A stretch of DNA of 64,000 bases from Spirochaetaceae bacterium (GTDB lineage: Bacteria > Myxococcota_A > UBA9160 > UBA4427): assembly GCA_020632655.1 (NCBI GenBank), contig JACKFD010000001.1:310001-374000 (forward strand), given 5' to 3'. The notes under the pieces were generated by a model. The model saw nothing but the letters and a program-made list of their open reading frames with translations. It did no database searches and was not told where the DNA came from. The position numbers were made by a program, and so were the translations under genes. Each line of letters begins with the position of its first letter. Positions within the stretch are counted from its first letter, which is position 1. Below, in pieces: positions 50,746-59,852 of the stretch.

Positions 50746-52089
50746 ATGGCCCATGCCCCCATGAGCGCCGCGCAGATGCGGCAGATCCTGGCCAGCCGCA
50801 AGATCGAACGTGTCGTCGTGCTCGGCGCGAACGGGACGATGGGCTACGGGAGCGGTGCGCTCTTCACGACGGCCGTGCCCCAGGTGACCTTCCTGGCGCG
50901 CACGAAGGCCAAGGCCGACGAGGGCCTCGCCGCCGCGATCAAGCAGGTGCGTTCGCCGACCGTCGCGCTGCGCGTCACGACTGGCGACTACGAGCACGAC
51001 CTCGCCGCTGCCGTCGCGGACGCGGACCTGATCTTCGAGGCCCTGACCGAGGACTTCGCGATCAAGAAGGACATCTTCGACAAGGTCGAGGCGGCGCGCC
51101 GCGACGACTCGATCGTCGCGACCGTGACCTCGGGCCTCTCGATCAACTCCCTCTGTGAGGGACGGAGCGACTCCTTCCGGCGTCATTTCCTCGGCCTCCA
51201 CTTCTTCAATCCCCCGAACGTGATCGTCGGGACCGAGCTGATCGCCGGCCGCGATACGGATGCGGCGATTGTCGACTTCGTCGACGCCTTCTCGCAGCTG
51301 CGACTCGGTCGCGAGATGATCCGCGCCTTCGACACGCCGGCCTTCGCCGGCAATCGCGTCGGCTTCAAGGTCATGAACGAGTGCGCGCAGCTCGCCGGCG
51401 AGATCGGCCCGCTGCTCGCCGACAAGCTCGTCGGACCCTATACGGGCCGGGCGATGACGCCGCTCGCGACCGTCGACCTCGTCGGCTGGGACATCCATCG
51501 TGCGATCGTCGACAACGTCTACGAGAACACGAACGACGAGGTCCACGAGACCCTCCGGCTGCCCGACTACATGGCGAAGCTGATGGAGAAGGGCGTGCTC
51601 GGGAACAAGACGGGCGGCGGCTTCTTCAAGAAGGAGGGCAAGACGCGTCTCGTACTGGATCCCAGGACCGGCGATTACCGGCCCGAGTCCGAGATCGCGC
51701 TCCCCGACCTCGACTACATCGATCAGGTCGCCGCACTCCATCGCGATGGCCGCTACCGCGAGGGCATGCAGGTCTTCCTGAACGCCGAGGGCGAGTACGC
51801 GAAGATCGCGCGCGGCGTGATCGCGGGCTACGTCGCCTACGCCTTCAATCGGGTCGGCGAGGTCACGGAGTCGATCGACGGCATCGACCGCATCATGGGC
51901 ATGGGCTTCAACGCGGCCCCGCCCTCCGTGCTCGTCGATACGATCGGCGTCCGGGGCGTCGTCGACATGATCGGCGAGGCCGGGCTCGCGGTGCCGAAGG
52001 TCCTCGCCGAGGCGGCGAAGACCGGCCAGCCCGAGCGCTTCTTCGACCATCCGCGCATCAACATCGGTCGCTTCTTCGTCGCGCAGTGA
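50746..52089 (+). CDS. 3-hydroxyacyl-CoA dehydrogenase
   Basis: This 447-residue enzyme of beta-oxidation oxidises 3-hydroxyacyl-CoA with NAD. The Rossmann start is VVVLGANGTMGYGSG, followed by DLIFEALTEDFAIKKDIF, TSGLSINSLCEG and the catalytic region GLHFFNPPNVIVG with its histidine. TPAFAGNRVGF leads to the C-terminal helical domain with GNKTGGGFFKKEG, and a second helical segment follows. It is monofunctional, without a fused hydratase. AGAGGAAA precedes the ATG by about 5 nt. A thiolase gene follows 107 bp downstream, making a dehydrogenase-thiolase pair for the last two beta-oxidation steps. Confidence 0.93.
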   Translation: MAHAPMSAAQMRQILASRKIERVVVLGANGTMGYGSGALFTTAVPQVTFLARTKAKADEGLAAAIKQVRSPTVALRVTTGDYEHDLAAAVADADLIFEALTEDFAIKKDIFDKVEAARRDDSIVATVTSGLSINSLCEGRSDSFRRHFLGLHFFNPPNVIVGTELIAGRDTDAAIVDFVDAFSQLRLGREMIRAFDTPAFAGNRVGFKVMNECAQLAGEIGPLLADKLVGPYTGRAMTPLATVDLVGWDIHRAIVDNVYENTNDEVHETLRLPDYMAKLMEKGVLGNKTGGGFFKKEGKTRLVLDPRTGDYRPESEIALPDLDYIDQVAALHRDGRYREGMQVFLNAEGEYAKIARGVIAGYVAYAFNRVGEVTESIDGIDRIMGMGFNAAPPSVLVDTIGVRGVVDMIGEAGLAVPKVLAEAAKTGQPERFFDHPRINIGRFFVAQ

Positions 52090-52196
52090 CGCGGGTGGCC
52101 TGACCGGGCGCGCGTCGGCGCCCCCGAAACGTCCGCTGCGCGAGATCCCGGGGCGGTGCCCCGGACGCAAGGCGGGTCTTCCAGGAGGTTACGAAC

Positions 52197-53435
52197 ATGG
52201 CAGCTGGATCCGAAGTCTACGTGCTGGGCGGCTACCAGACGGATTTTGCGCGCAACTGGACCAAGGAGAACAAGCATTTCTCCGCGCTGATGCGCGAGAG
52301 CGTGCAGGGTGCTCTCCAGGCCTGCGAGATCGCGCCGGAAGAGGTCGAGAGCGCCCACGTCGGCAACTTCGCCGCCGAGCTCTACTGCATGCAGGGCCAT
52401 CTCGGCGCCTTCTTCACGGAGGTCGACCCGGCCTTCAGCGGGCTCCCGACCGGTCGCCACGAGGCCGCCTGCGCCTCGGGCTCGATCGCGCTCCTCGCAG
52501 CCTCCGCCGAGATCGAGGCCGGCCGCTACGACCTCCAGGCCGTCGTCGGCATCGAGCAGATGAAGACGGTCTCGGCCGACGTCGGCGGCTCCTACCTCGG
52601 CACCGCCGCCTGGTACGAGCTCGAGGCGGCTGGCGTCGAGTTCCCCTTCCCGAAGCTCTTCGGCCGCCTCGGCGACGAGTACGACCGCCGCTACGGCCTG
52701 AAGGACGAGCACCTCGCCGAGATCTCGCGCCTCAACTACGCGAACGCGAAGCTCAACCCGAACGCCCAGACCCGCACCTGGTACATGAACAAGGACCACG
52801 CCCTGTGCCGGACCGAGGACAACCCGGCGGTCGGCGGGCGTGTGCGGATCGCGGACTGCTCGCAGGTGACCGACGGCGCCGTGACGCTCTTCCTCGCCTC
52901 GCGCGAGTACGCCGAGAAGTGGGCGCGGGGGACGGGGCGCAAGCTCTCGCAGATCCCGCGCATCAAGGGCTGGGGCCACAACACGGCGCGCCTCAAGTTC
53001 GACGACAAGATCGCGGAGAGCGCGAACGCCGAGTACGTGCTGCCGCACGTCCGCTCGACGATCACGAGCGCCATGCAGCGCGCCGGGATCCCGAACGTCG
53101 ACGGCATCGACGGCATCGAGACCCACGACTGCTTCACGACCTCCGAGTACATGGCGATCGACCACTTCGGCATCACGAAGCCCGGCGAGTCCTGGAAGGC
53201 GATCGAGGCCGGCTGGCTCGAGATCGACGGCAAGTACCCGATCAACCCGAGCGGTGGGCTGATCGGCGCCGGACATCCGGTCGGCGCCACGGGCTGCCGG
53301 CAGGTCCTCGACGCCTATCTGCAGGTGACCGGCCAGGCCGGTGCCTACCAGGTCGAGGGCGCGAAGAACTTCCAGACGCTCAACATCGGCGGCTCCGGGA
53401 CGACGAGCGTCTCCTTCGTGATCGGCGTCGACTGA
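52197..53435 (+). CDS. Thiolase family protein (SCP2-like)
   Basis: The protein has 412 residues, nucleophile Cys92 in EAACASGSIAL, THDCFTTSEY and the histidine of GAGHPVGATGCRQ. As in the thiolase at 40589, the second cysteine is replaced: the last loop reads NIGGSGTTSVSF. The enzyme is therefore closer to SCP2-type than to acetoacetyl-CoA thiolases. An excellent AGGAGG (52183-52188) is 8 nt before ATG. It follows the 3-hydroxyacyl-CoA dehydrogenase and ends convergent to a lipoprotein gene. Confidence 0.92.
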   Translation: MAAGSEVYVLGGYQTDFARNWTKENKHFSALMRESVQGALQACEIAPEEVESAHVGNFAAELYCMQGHLGAFFTEVDPAFSGLPTGRHEAACASGSIALLAASAEIEAGRYDLQAVVGIEQMKTVSADVGGSYLGTAAWYELEAAGVEFPFPKLFGRLGDEYDRRYGLKDEHLAEISRLNYANAKLNPNAQTRTWYMNKDHALCRTEDNPAVGGRVRIADCSQVTDGAVTLFLASREYAEKWARGTGRKLSQIPRIKGWGHNTARLKFDDKIAESANAEYVLPHVRSTITSAMQRAGIPNVDGIDGIETHDCFTTSEYMAIDHFGITKPGESWKAIEAGWLEIDGKYPINPSGGLIGAGHPVGATGCRQVLDAYLQVTGQAGAYQVEGAKNFQTLNIGGSGTTSVSFVIGVD

Positions 53436-53454
53436 GATCCCAGGCGCAGGCGAG

Positions 53455-53471
53455 GGGGTGCTCGGGACCCC
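53455..53471. terminator. Weak hairpin between convergent genes
   Basis: GGGGT (53455-53459) and ACCCC (53467-53471) can pair around 7 nt, 20 bp after the thiolase stop and 36 bp before the end of the opposing lipoprotein gene. The stem is short and no T-run follows, so a terminator role is only suggested by position. Confidence 0.25.
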
Positions 53472-53506
53472 GCTTGCTCCGTGGGCGGCCCGCGCCTCGC
53501 GCCCGG

Positions 53507-54880
53507 CTAACGATGTGAGCGATCCTGGAGGTGTCGTCTCCGGGCGGCCCGGGTGCGCTCGCGCTCGGACTCCGGGACGCGCTCGAAGCCCGGGATGAGC
53601 TCCCGCAGCTCCGAGATCAGGACCCGCTCGGCGCTCGGCAGCTCGTCCTGCCCGAGTGCCTCGCCCATGCCGTCCCAGCGCAGCAGGAACGTGCCGCGCT
53701 GCAATCCGCCGGTGTCGAGCCAGTTGGCGTGGCCGGGATCCTCGGCGGCGATCACGTAGTAGTAGGCGCCGTCGGGCGAGAGCAGGGACTGTCGGGTCGT
53801 CAGGCTCGAGATCAGGTTCGCGTGCTCGAGAGACGCGAACCACATGTCCGTGAGCTGGATGCCCTGGACCTGTGCCCGGGTCGGGGGCACGCGCAGCAGG
53901 ACGGCCTCGCCCGGCTCGAGCTCGAAGTAGCCCCCGCTCATCCAACGGCCCTTCGCCCCGCCGAGGGAGTAGGTGTCGTAGGGGGGCGCCACCGTATTCG
54001 GTGCCCGGGCCTCGGCATAACGACGATTCACGAAGGCCGGCCAGGTCAGCGCCGTCGTCCGGAACGTCGCCGCGGCGGCGCGCAGCCGGGCCGCGAGCTC
54101 GTCCTCGGACTCGGGCGGGCGGCGCCTTCCCTCGAAGCCGACGCGGTCGATGTGTACGTCGCCCGTCGGCGCATCGTTCCAATCGTCGTAGATGTGGCGG
54201 ACGAAGACCGTCGTGGCGTCGGCCGGATTCGCGAGCCAGCTGCCGCGGAAGTCCTCCGGCGGCGGGGTCGGCGCGAGCCAGACCTCGAAGCTGCCGTCCT
54301 CGGCGAGGGCGAGGTCTTCGAAGGCCAGATAGCCCGCCGAGCCGCCGGTTCCCGCCCAGGGCTTGCCCGCGTAGAGCTGCAGCTCGACCCGGGCGGCCGA
54401 GCCGAGGCGACCGAAGATGCGGTACGTCTCGCCCCCGCGAATCGGCGAGAAGGCGTAGCGCTGGTCCGGATTGTCGCCGCCCTCGCGCAGCCAGAAGTCG
54501 AGGATCCGGAACCAGGGGTAGTCGGGATCCTGCTGGATCTCGGCCTCGAGGCCCTTGGCGAGGCCGCGGAGCAGATGCCGGTAGCCGCCGACGCGCTCGG
54601 CCTCCGTGCCGAAGGAGGGGGAGCGGCGGATCTCCTGCTCGACGTCCGCCAGCGTGTCGACGAGCTCGGCGAAGGCTGCCGAGAGTGCGTCGTCCGAGGC
54701 GCCCGGCGCCGCGGCTGCGGACCGCCCGGCCGGACCGGCCAGCGCATCGTCGCCGCCGGGACTCGCGCAGGCACCGAGCACGAGCGCCGCGAGGATCAGC
54801 GGCAGCACGCCGAGGCGGGGTCCCACGACGCTGGGCGCTCGAAGGGCGTGGGCGGGTCGGGCATCGGCGGGCCTTCTCAT
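53507..54880 (-). CDS. DUF1214-like lipoprotein
   Basis: This 457-residue protein has an export signal ending in the lipobox LVLGACAS. The mature part holds two beta-rich repeats. The first (about 150-250) reads TYRIFGRLGSAARVELQLY ... FEDLALAEDGSFEVWLAP. The second (about 320-430) reads GYFELEPGEAVLLRVPP ... YYYVIAAEDPGHANWLDTGG. Both resemble DUF1214, a jelly-roll-like module often paired with DUF1254 in exported proteins of unknown function. AGGAGG lies 10 nt before ATG 54880; the reading frame continues far upstream, but only as antisense of the next gene. It is in the same direction as, and 149 bp after, the PHP-domain gene. Confidence 0.82.
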   Translation of the reverse strand: MRRPADARPAHALRAPSVVGPRLGVLPLILAALVLGACASPGGDDALAGPAGRSAAAAPGASDDALSAAFAELVDTLADVEQEIRRSPSFGTEAERVGGYRHLLRGLAKGLEAEIQQDPDYPWFRILDFWLREGGDNPDQRYAFSPIRGGETYRIFGRLGSAARVELQLYAGKPWAGTGGSAGYLAFEDLALAEDGSFEVWLAPTPPPEDFRGSWLANPADATTVFVRHIYDDWNDAPTGDVHIDRVGFEGRRRPPESEDELAARLRAAAATFRTTALTWPAFVNRRYAEARAPNTVAPPYDTYSLGGAKGRWMSGGYFELEPGEAVLLRVPPTRAQVQGIQLTDMWFASLEHANLISSLTTRQSLLSPDGAYYYVIAAEDPGHANWLDTGGLQRGTFLLRWDGMGEALGQDELPSAERVLISELRELIPGFERVPESERERTRAARRRHLQDRSHR

Positions 54881-55029
54881 ATCCGGCGGTCCTCCTGGTC
54901 GAAGGGAGCAGCTTCGCGGGTCTTCGACAGGCTGGCCAGGGGGCGTGGACATGGCCTGCCGACTTCGAGCGTGGTCGGGCGGGGTCGACGAACCGTTGCC
55001 CGGGCGTCGCGGCCGCGGCGCCGACGCGC

Positions 55030-57885
55030 TCAATCCCCGCCGAGCGGATCGCGGATCGTGCGGGGCAGTCGGTCGGGCCAGCCCGGAGCCTGCCAGCGGC
55101 CGTCGCCGTCCGCGTCGACGTAGATCGGATTCGTGAAGGCGAAGGGCACGAAGCCGGGCAGGGCCTCGGCGTAGAGACCCGTCGCCGGTCCTTCGACCTC
55201 GACGGTCACGAAGGCGTCGCGCGGGAAGACGAGCGGGAGCGAGGCGCTCGCGCCGGCCTCGATCGGGGCGCGATGGACGAGCTCGCCGTCGACGTAGGCG
55301 CGCCACTCCGCGACCGGCACCCAGGGCGCGGCCTCGACCGCGACGTGGAGGATGCCCGTTCCGCCTGCGTGGAGGTCGCCGAGGCCGGCCTCGTCGAGCC
55401 GGACGGAGAGGAGCGGTCCCGTGGTGCCGAAGGCGCGGCCCGCCCGGAGCGACGCGACGAAGCGCGCCTCGTCGAAGGCCTCGACGCGATCGTCGTCGAC
55501 GGCCACGTAGGTGCGGGGCAGGCCGACGACGTGGCCGAGGCGATGGGAGTCGCTGTTCGCGGTCGCGATCTTGCGCTCGCCCTGCAGCAGGAGGGCGAGC
55601 CAGTCGGCGCGGATCCGGCGGTAGCGCTCGAGGCTCGAAGCGTTCATCAGCTCCATCGCGTCGAAGTCGAGATCCCGACCGCCATGCGTCGGCGCGCGCT
55701 CGAGGAGCACGGCGTTCGGATGTGCATCGAGGGGACGCCGCGGGTCGAAGGGCTCGCCCACCACGCCGAGATGCTCGAAGAAGGTGTCGTCCCCCGCATC
55801 GGTGGGATCGGGTCGGGGATGGTTCAGCTGGATGAAGGGCGCGGAGCGGCGCTGCCTCACTTCCTGCAGCACGTCCCGCAGTCGCCGCCCCTCGAACGCC
55901 GGTGCACCGCCCCGCGCAGCGAGCGGGTCGACCTCCATCGGAAAGGCGTTGAAATGCCCACCCGAATGGGGCGAGTCGCCGCCCTCGAAGGAGCTCGTCG
56001 CCTCGACGCCGGTCATGCCGACGAGCATCCCCTCGAGTCCGCGTGCACGGATCGCGGGGCGCGGGTCGCGGACGCGATCGTGCTCCGTCGCGACGAGCAC
56101 TTCGGCGCCGCTCGCCGCGAAGGCCTCGATCTGGCGCGCGGGCGGGAGACCCGAGTCGAAGCTCACGCCGGAGTGCACGTGGAGGTCGGCGGCGATCCAG
56201 CCCTCGGTCGGCGCGAGGCGGGCCAACGCGGCGAGGGGGAGGGCGCTCGTGCGCCCGGGCCGTACGTCGACCGTGACCTCGGCGGCGGCGTACTCCGGGC
56301 CGCGCACGGCGAGCACGCGATGGCGGCCGGCGGGCAGGGCGAGGCGCGGCCTGGCGGTCGCCGTCGGGTCGATGCGCGGTGCGACGTTCACGAACGGCGC
56401 CTCGAGCGCGTCGGGGATCGCCTCCTCGCCGAGTCGGAAGGGCAGGCCGGGCGCGCCGAAGACGAGCGGGCCGCGTCCGTCTTCGGGCAGGAAGACGAGG
56501 CGGCCCACGAAGGCGTCCGGCCACTCGACGAAGCCCGTGCGCCCGAGCGCGAGCTCGGGCATCGCGATCTCGGCGCTGGTCGAGATGTGATGGTCGAGGC
56601 CCGCGATCTCGGCGGCGGCGACGGTCGCGGGCACCTCGAGCTCGACGCGCGCCTCGCGGCCGAAGGGCGCTCGTGCGCGCGCGCGGTATCGACCCGGGGC
56701 GAGCCGGAAGCCGAAGCGCCCCTCGGAGTCCGGGGCGATCTCCGTGATCGGCGCACCGGATTCGTGCTCGATCGCGATGTGCGCGTCGGGGTCGTCGACG
56801 CGACCGCGGAGGCGCGGGGCGTCGGGTGGCAGGAGGGGGTCGGTGATCGAGGCGACATCGGCGCGCTCGCCGACCCGGAGACGGAGCTCGAGGGCGAGGA
56901 CCTCGCCCGGCTCGAGATCCATGAAGGGCAGCTGGAGGAGCTGCAGGGCACCGGGCGGCGACGTCGGCTCGCCGATCCAGGGAGGCCGGGCGAGGGCGCT
57001 CAGGAAGGTGAAATGCTCGCCCGTGACGGCGAAGGCGCCGACGCGGGCTTCGCCGTCGGGCTGGATCAGCGCCGCGCCGCGATGTTCGAGGCCGTAGGCG
57101 ATCGGTGGCAGCCCGGCGCCGCCGACGAGGACCGTGAGATCGGGCGGGACGAGGGCGCCGAGCAGCGATCGCAACGAGCGGCGATCCGAGGGCGGGTGGT
57201 CGAAGCCGGTCGAGCGTTCCGGCGCGTGGCGGTCGATCGAGAAGGGGCGCATCCGACCGTTCGGGTGCAAGGCGACGGCCCCGAGTGCGAAGAGACGCTC
57301 GCCGGGTGCCACGCGTCGGGCGTGCATCGCGACGTCGAGGACCGACGGCTCGTCGAGACCGACGCGATAGGTCGTCTCGATCTCGACGCCCGAGAGCAGG
57401 GCCCGGGTCCGGATCCAGGCATGCGACGCGTCGGCGCCGCCCTCGACCTCGGAGATCGGTACGACGAGGTCCTGGGTGAGGTTCAACATCGGCTGCAGGA
57501 CGGCCCACTGGTCGTCCGGCGCGCCGCAATGACCCAGGTCGACCAGCACGCCACCCCGCGGCACGAGCGGGCTCTCGTGCGTGGGGTCGGAGATCGCCGC
57601 GCAGAGGGTGCCGTTCGAGAGCAGCCAGTCGTCGACGCCGGCCTCGGCGTCCACGCCGCCCACGCGGAGCGCGGGGTCGGTTCCGGCCGTGATCCGCTCG
57701 GCGACGAGTGGGGTGCGCGTCGCGATCGGGGACTCCGCCGGCGGGGCCTCGGCGGGCGCCTCCGTCGGGGCCAGCACGAGGCCCGCGGCGAGGATCGACG
57801 CGGCGAGATGTCGCGCCGTGCCGATCCTCGCATCGGGTGCGTGGGGCGGGGCGGAGCGAGGCGGGCGTGCGGAGCGCGGACGCAT
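55030..57885 (-). CDS. PHP-domain metallohydrolase (CehA/McbA-like), exported
   Basis: The protein is large (951 residues) with a signal-like segment (ARHLAASILAAGLVLAP). The first 550 residues are beta-rich with Ig- or carboxypeptidase-regulatory-like stretches (GFRLAPGRYRARARAPFG) and no recognised catalytic motif. The C-terminal third is a PHP metallohydrolase: ADLHVHSGVSFDSG (about 565), VATEHDRVRDPRP, QLNHPRP and ATANSDSHRLGH supply the metal-binding His/Asp residues. CehA/McbA relatives cleave carbamates and phosphoesters. ATG 57885 is the first start before the signal; the open frame beyond it is antisense to the dioxygenase gene. It is followed by the DUF1214-like lipoprotein, probably cotranscribed. 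Confidence 0.85.
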   Translation of the reverse strand: MRPRSARPPRSAPPHAPDARIGTARHLAASILAAGLVLAPTEAPAEAPPAESPIATRTPLVAERITAGTDPALRVGGVDAEAGVDDWLLSNGTLCAAISDPTHESPLVPRGGVLVDLGHCGAPDDQWAVLQPMLNLTQDLVVPISEVEGGADASHAWIRTRALLSGVEIETTYRVGLDEPSVLDVAMHARRVAPGERLFALGAVALHPNGRMRPFSIDRHAPERSTGFDHPPSDRRSLRSLLGALVPPDLTVLVGGAGLPPIAYGLEHRGAALIQPDGEARVGAFAVTGEHFTFLSALARPPWIGEPTSPPGALQLLQLPFMDLEPGEVLALELRLRVGERADVASITDPLLPPDAPRLRGRVDDPDAHIAIEHESGAPITEIAPDSEGRFGFRLAPGRYRARARAPFGREARVELEVPATVAAAEIAGLDHHISTSAEIAMPELALGRTGFVEWPDAFVGRLVFLPEDGRGPLVFGAPGLPFRLGEEAIPDALEAPFVNVAPRIDPTATARPRLALPAGRHRVLAVRGPEYAAAEVTVDVRPGRTSALPLAALARLAPTEGWIAADLHVHSGVSFDSGLPPARQIEAFAASGAEVLVATEHDRVRDPRPAIRARGLEGMLVGMTGVEATSSFEGGDSPHSGGHFNAFPMEVDPLAARGGAPAFEGRRLRDVLQEVRQRRSAPFIQLNHPRPDPTDAGDDTFFEHLGVVGEPFDPRRPLDAHPNAVLLERAPTHGGRDLDFDAMELMNASSLERYRRIRADWLALLLQGERKIATANSDSHRLGHVVGLPRTYVAVDDDRVEAFDEARFVASLRAGRAFGTTGPLLSVRLDEAGLGDLHAGGTGILHVAVEAAPWVPVAEWRAYVDGELVHRAPIEAGASASLPLVFPRDAFVTVEVEGPATGLYAEALPGFVPFAFTNPIYVDADGDGRWQAPGWPDRLPRTIRDPLGGD

Positions 57886-58014
57886 GTCGTTGGCGAGTCT
57901 ACGGATCTCTGTCAGGCTTGGCGACGTGGAATCGGCGGCGGGCACGCCGCGGCCGGTGATCGCTCGGCCGGACGCGTCCCGCTCGGATGCGCGTCCGGCT
58001 CCGGAGGGTTTGCG

Positions 58015-58896
58015 ATGGACCTCGAGACGCGACCGCTCGACCCGATCGGCGTCGAGATCCACGGGCTCAGCCTGGGCGAGGGCGGAGGCGGCCCATCCGA
58101 GGAGACGCTCGCGGCGCTGCGCAGGACGGTGGTCGACGAGGGGCTCGCGCTCTTGCGGGGCCAGCGACTGACGCCGGACGAGCAGGTCGCGCTCGGATGC
58201 CGACTGGGACCGCTCGAGCCGATGGATCTCGATCGCGACGGTCGGGCGCCGGTCCTGGGCATCCTGTCGAACGTCGGCGCCGACGGCGCGATCCTCGCCG
58301 CCGACGATCCGCGCATGCGGCTCGTGAGGATCAACGAGCGATGGCATACGGACAGCGCCTTCCGGGAGGTGCCGGCCTCCTTCTCGATCTTCACCGCCGT
58401 CGTCGTGCCGGAGACCGGAGGCGACACGTTCTTCGCAAGCCTCGAGCGCGCCTGGCAGACGCTGTCTGGCGAAGACCGGAAGGGACTCCTCGGGCTGAAC
58501 GGGATCCACGACTACCGATCGGCCTATCGATCCGAGGCGGATCCGGCGAGCGTGGAGCCGATCTCGAGCGACCCGCGCGTCGACTTCCCGGTCCGCCTGC
58601 ACCCGATCGCGCGGCGGCATCCCGAGAGCGGACGGACCTCGCTCTACGTGGCCGAGCACATGGGCGGCGTCGAGGGGTGGCCCGAGGCGCGCGGTCGGGC
58701 GCTGGTCTCACGCCTCGTCGCCGTCGCCACGCACGAGGGCGCGGTCTACCGCCATCGCTGGCGTGCGGGCGACGTGTTGATCTGGGACAACCGCACGATG
58801 ATCCATCGCGCCCAGGGCTTCGACCCGCGCCACGCGCGCGTGATGCACCACGTCCGGGTCGCGGGCAGCGAGCCCCCGATTCCGGCCTCTCGCTGA
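58015..58896 (+). CDS. TauD/TfdA family dioxygenase
   Basis: This 293-residue Fe(II)/2-oxoglutarate dioxygenase has the facial triad His111 and Asp113 (RWHTDSAF) and distal His264 in WDNRTMIHRAQG, with Arg275 binding 2-oxoglutarate and Thr138 in GGDTFFASL. Family members hydroxylate taurine, 2,4-D, alkylsulphates and similar small substrates next to a heteroatom, releasing it. GGAGGG (58003-58008) lies 6 nt before the ATG. It diverges from the PHP hydrolase gene (129-bp gap); oxygenase plus hydrolase suggests breakdown of a hetero-atom compound (inference). Confidence 0.92.
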   Translation: MDLETRPLDPIGVEIHGLSLGEGGGGPSEETLAALRRTVVDEGLALLRGQRLTPDEQVALGCRLGPLEPMDLDRDGRAPVLGILSNVGADGAILAADDPRMRLVRINERWHTDSAFREVPASFSIFTAVVVPETGGDTFFASLERAWQTLSGEDRKGLLGLNGIHDYRSAYRSEADPASVEPISSDPRVDFPVRLHPIARRHPESGRTSLYVAEHMGGVEGWPEARGRALVSRLVAVATHEGAVYRHRWRAGDVLIWDNRTMIHRAQGFDPRHARVMHHVRVAGSEPPIPASR

Positions 58897-58954
58897 GTCG
58901 GCTCGCAGAGCCCCCGCGCTCGCTGCGCGAGCGCGGCGCGGACCCGAGACGGCG

Positions 58955-59764
58955 CTACTTGCCCTCGAAGTTCGCGTCTTCCTTGGCGGCCATCGCCTTG
59001 TAGCCGAGCTGCATGTCGTCCGAGGTGAAGAGCACCGCCGCGCTCGCCGCCTCGAACTGCATCGCCTCGCCGAGGCCCTGCTCCGCGCGGTAGTTGATCG
59101 TGCGCTTGATGCCCTGCACGGCGAGTGGCGCGTTCTTCGCGATCTCCGCCGCCAGCGCCCGCGCGTGGGGGATCAGCTCGTCCTTCGGCACGACCTCCTG
59201 CACGATGCCGATCCGCAGCGCCGTCTGCGCGTCGATCCGGCGGCCGGTCATCGCGAGCAGCTTCGTCCAGCCCGCGCCGATCTCGTGGGCGAGGCGCATG
59301 TCGCCGCCGGCGTCGATCGAGACGCCGACCTTCGGCTCCGGCAGCGCGAACTGCGCGTCGTCCGCCGCGATCCGGATGTCGCCCATCATGGCGACCTCGA
59401 GGCCGGCCCCGAGGCAGTAGCCGTGGATCGCCATCAGGACGGGCTGGGGCAGATGCGCGAAGACCTTGAAGCGCTCGTGCACCCAACGGAACTTCTCGTA
59501 GTAGTTGCGCACCTTCTCCGCGGGCGAGCGGCCCGTGATGCGGTCCTCGGGCATGCCGAGGTCGACGCCGGCGCAGAAGGCGCGGCCCTCGGCGCGCACG
59601 ATCACGACGCGCACCGAGTCGTCGAAGCGCAGGTCGTCGGCGATCGCCGAGATCTGGCGCGCCGACTCCCAGCTCCAGGCGTTCAGCTTCTTCGGGTTGT
59701 CGAGGACGATGGTGGCGATCTCGCCATCGCGCTCGAGGCGGAACAGGACGGGGCGTTCGGTCAT
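58955..59764 (-). CDS. Enoyl-CoA hydratase/isomerase, dienoyl-CoA isomerase-like
   Basis: This 269-residue crotonase has ATIVLDNPKKLNAW, GRAFCAGVDLGMPED and HGYCLGAGLEVAMMGD. It keeps a glutamate in FALPEPKVG and an aspartate in VSIDAGGDMRLA, a pairing seen in delta3,5-delta2,4-dienoyl-CoA isomerases, while the second hydratase glutamate is absent. That role would fit the neighbour 88 bp upstream, a 2,4-dienoyl-CoA reductase-like SDR. AGGAGC precedes the ATG. It converges with the dioxygenase gene. Confidence 0.88.
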   Translation of the reverse strand: MTERPVLFRLERDGEIATIVLDNPKKLNAWSWESARQISAIADDLRFDDSVRVVIVRAEGRAFCAGVDLGMPEDRITGRSPAEKVRNYYEKFRWVHERFKVFAHLPQPVLMAIHGYCLGAGLEVAMMGDIRIAADDAQFALPEPKVGVSIDAGGDMRLAHEIGAGWTKLLAMTGRRIDAQTALRIGIVQEVVPKDELIPHARALAAEIAKNAPLAVQGIKRTINYRAEQGLGEAMQFEAASAAVLFTSDDMQLGYKAMAAKEDANFEGK

Positions 59765-59852
59765 GATCGGAGCTCCTGGCTGAGGGGGCGTCGCCGGTCC
59801 GGCCGGCGCAGGGAAGAGCGGGGCATGCGAGGACGGCCCGCCGCCGCGCGGG

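Noticed and set aside
53872..58014. Stop-free plus-strand frame of about 1380 codons upstream of the dioxygenase
   Set aside because: It is antisense to the PHP and DUF1214 genes, Arg/Gly/Ala-rich with no domain; high GC at third positions removes stop codons. Only the part from 58015 is a gene.
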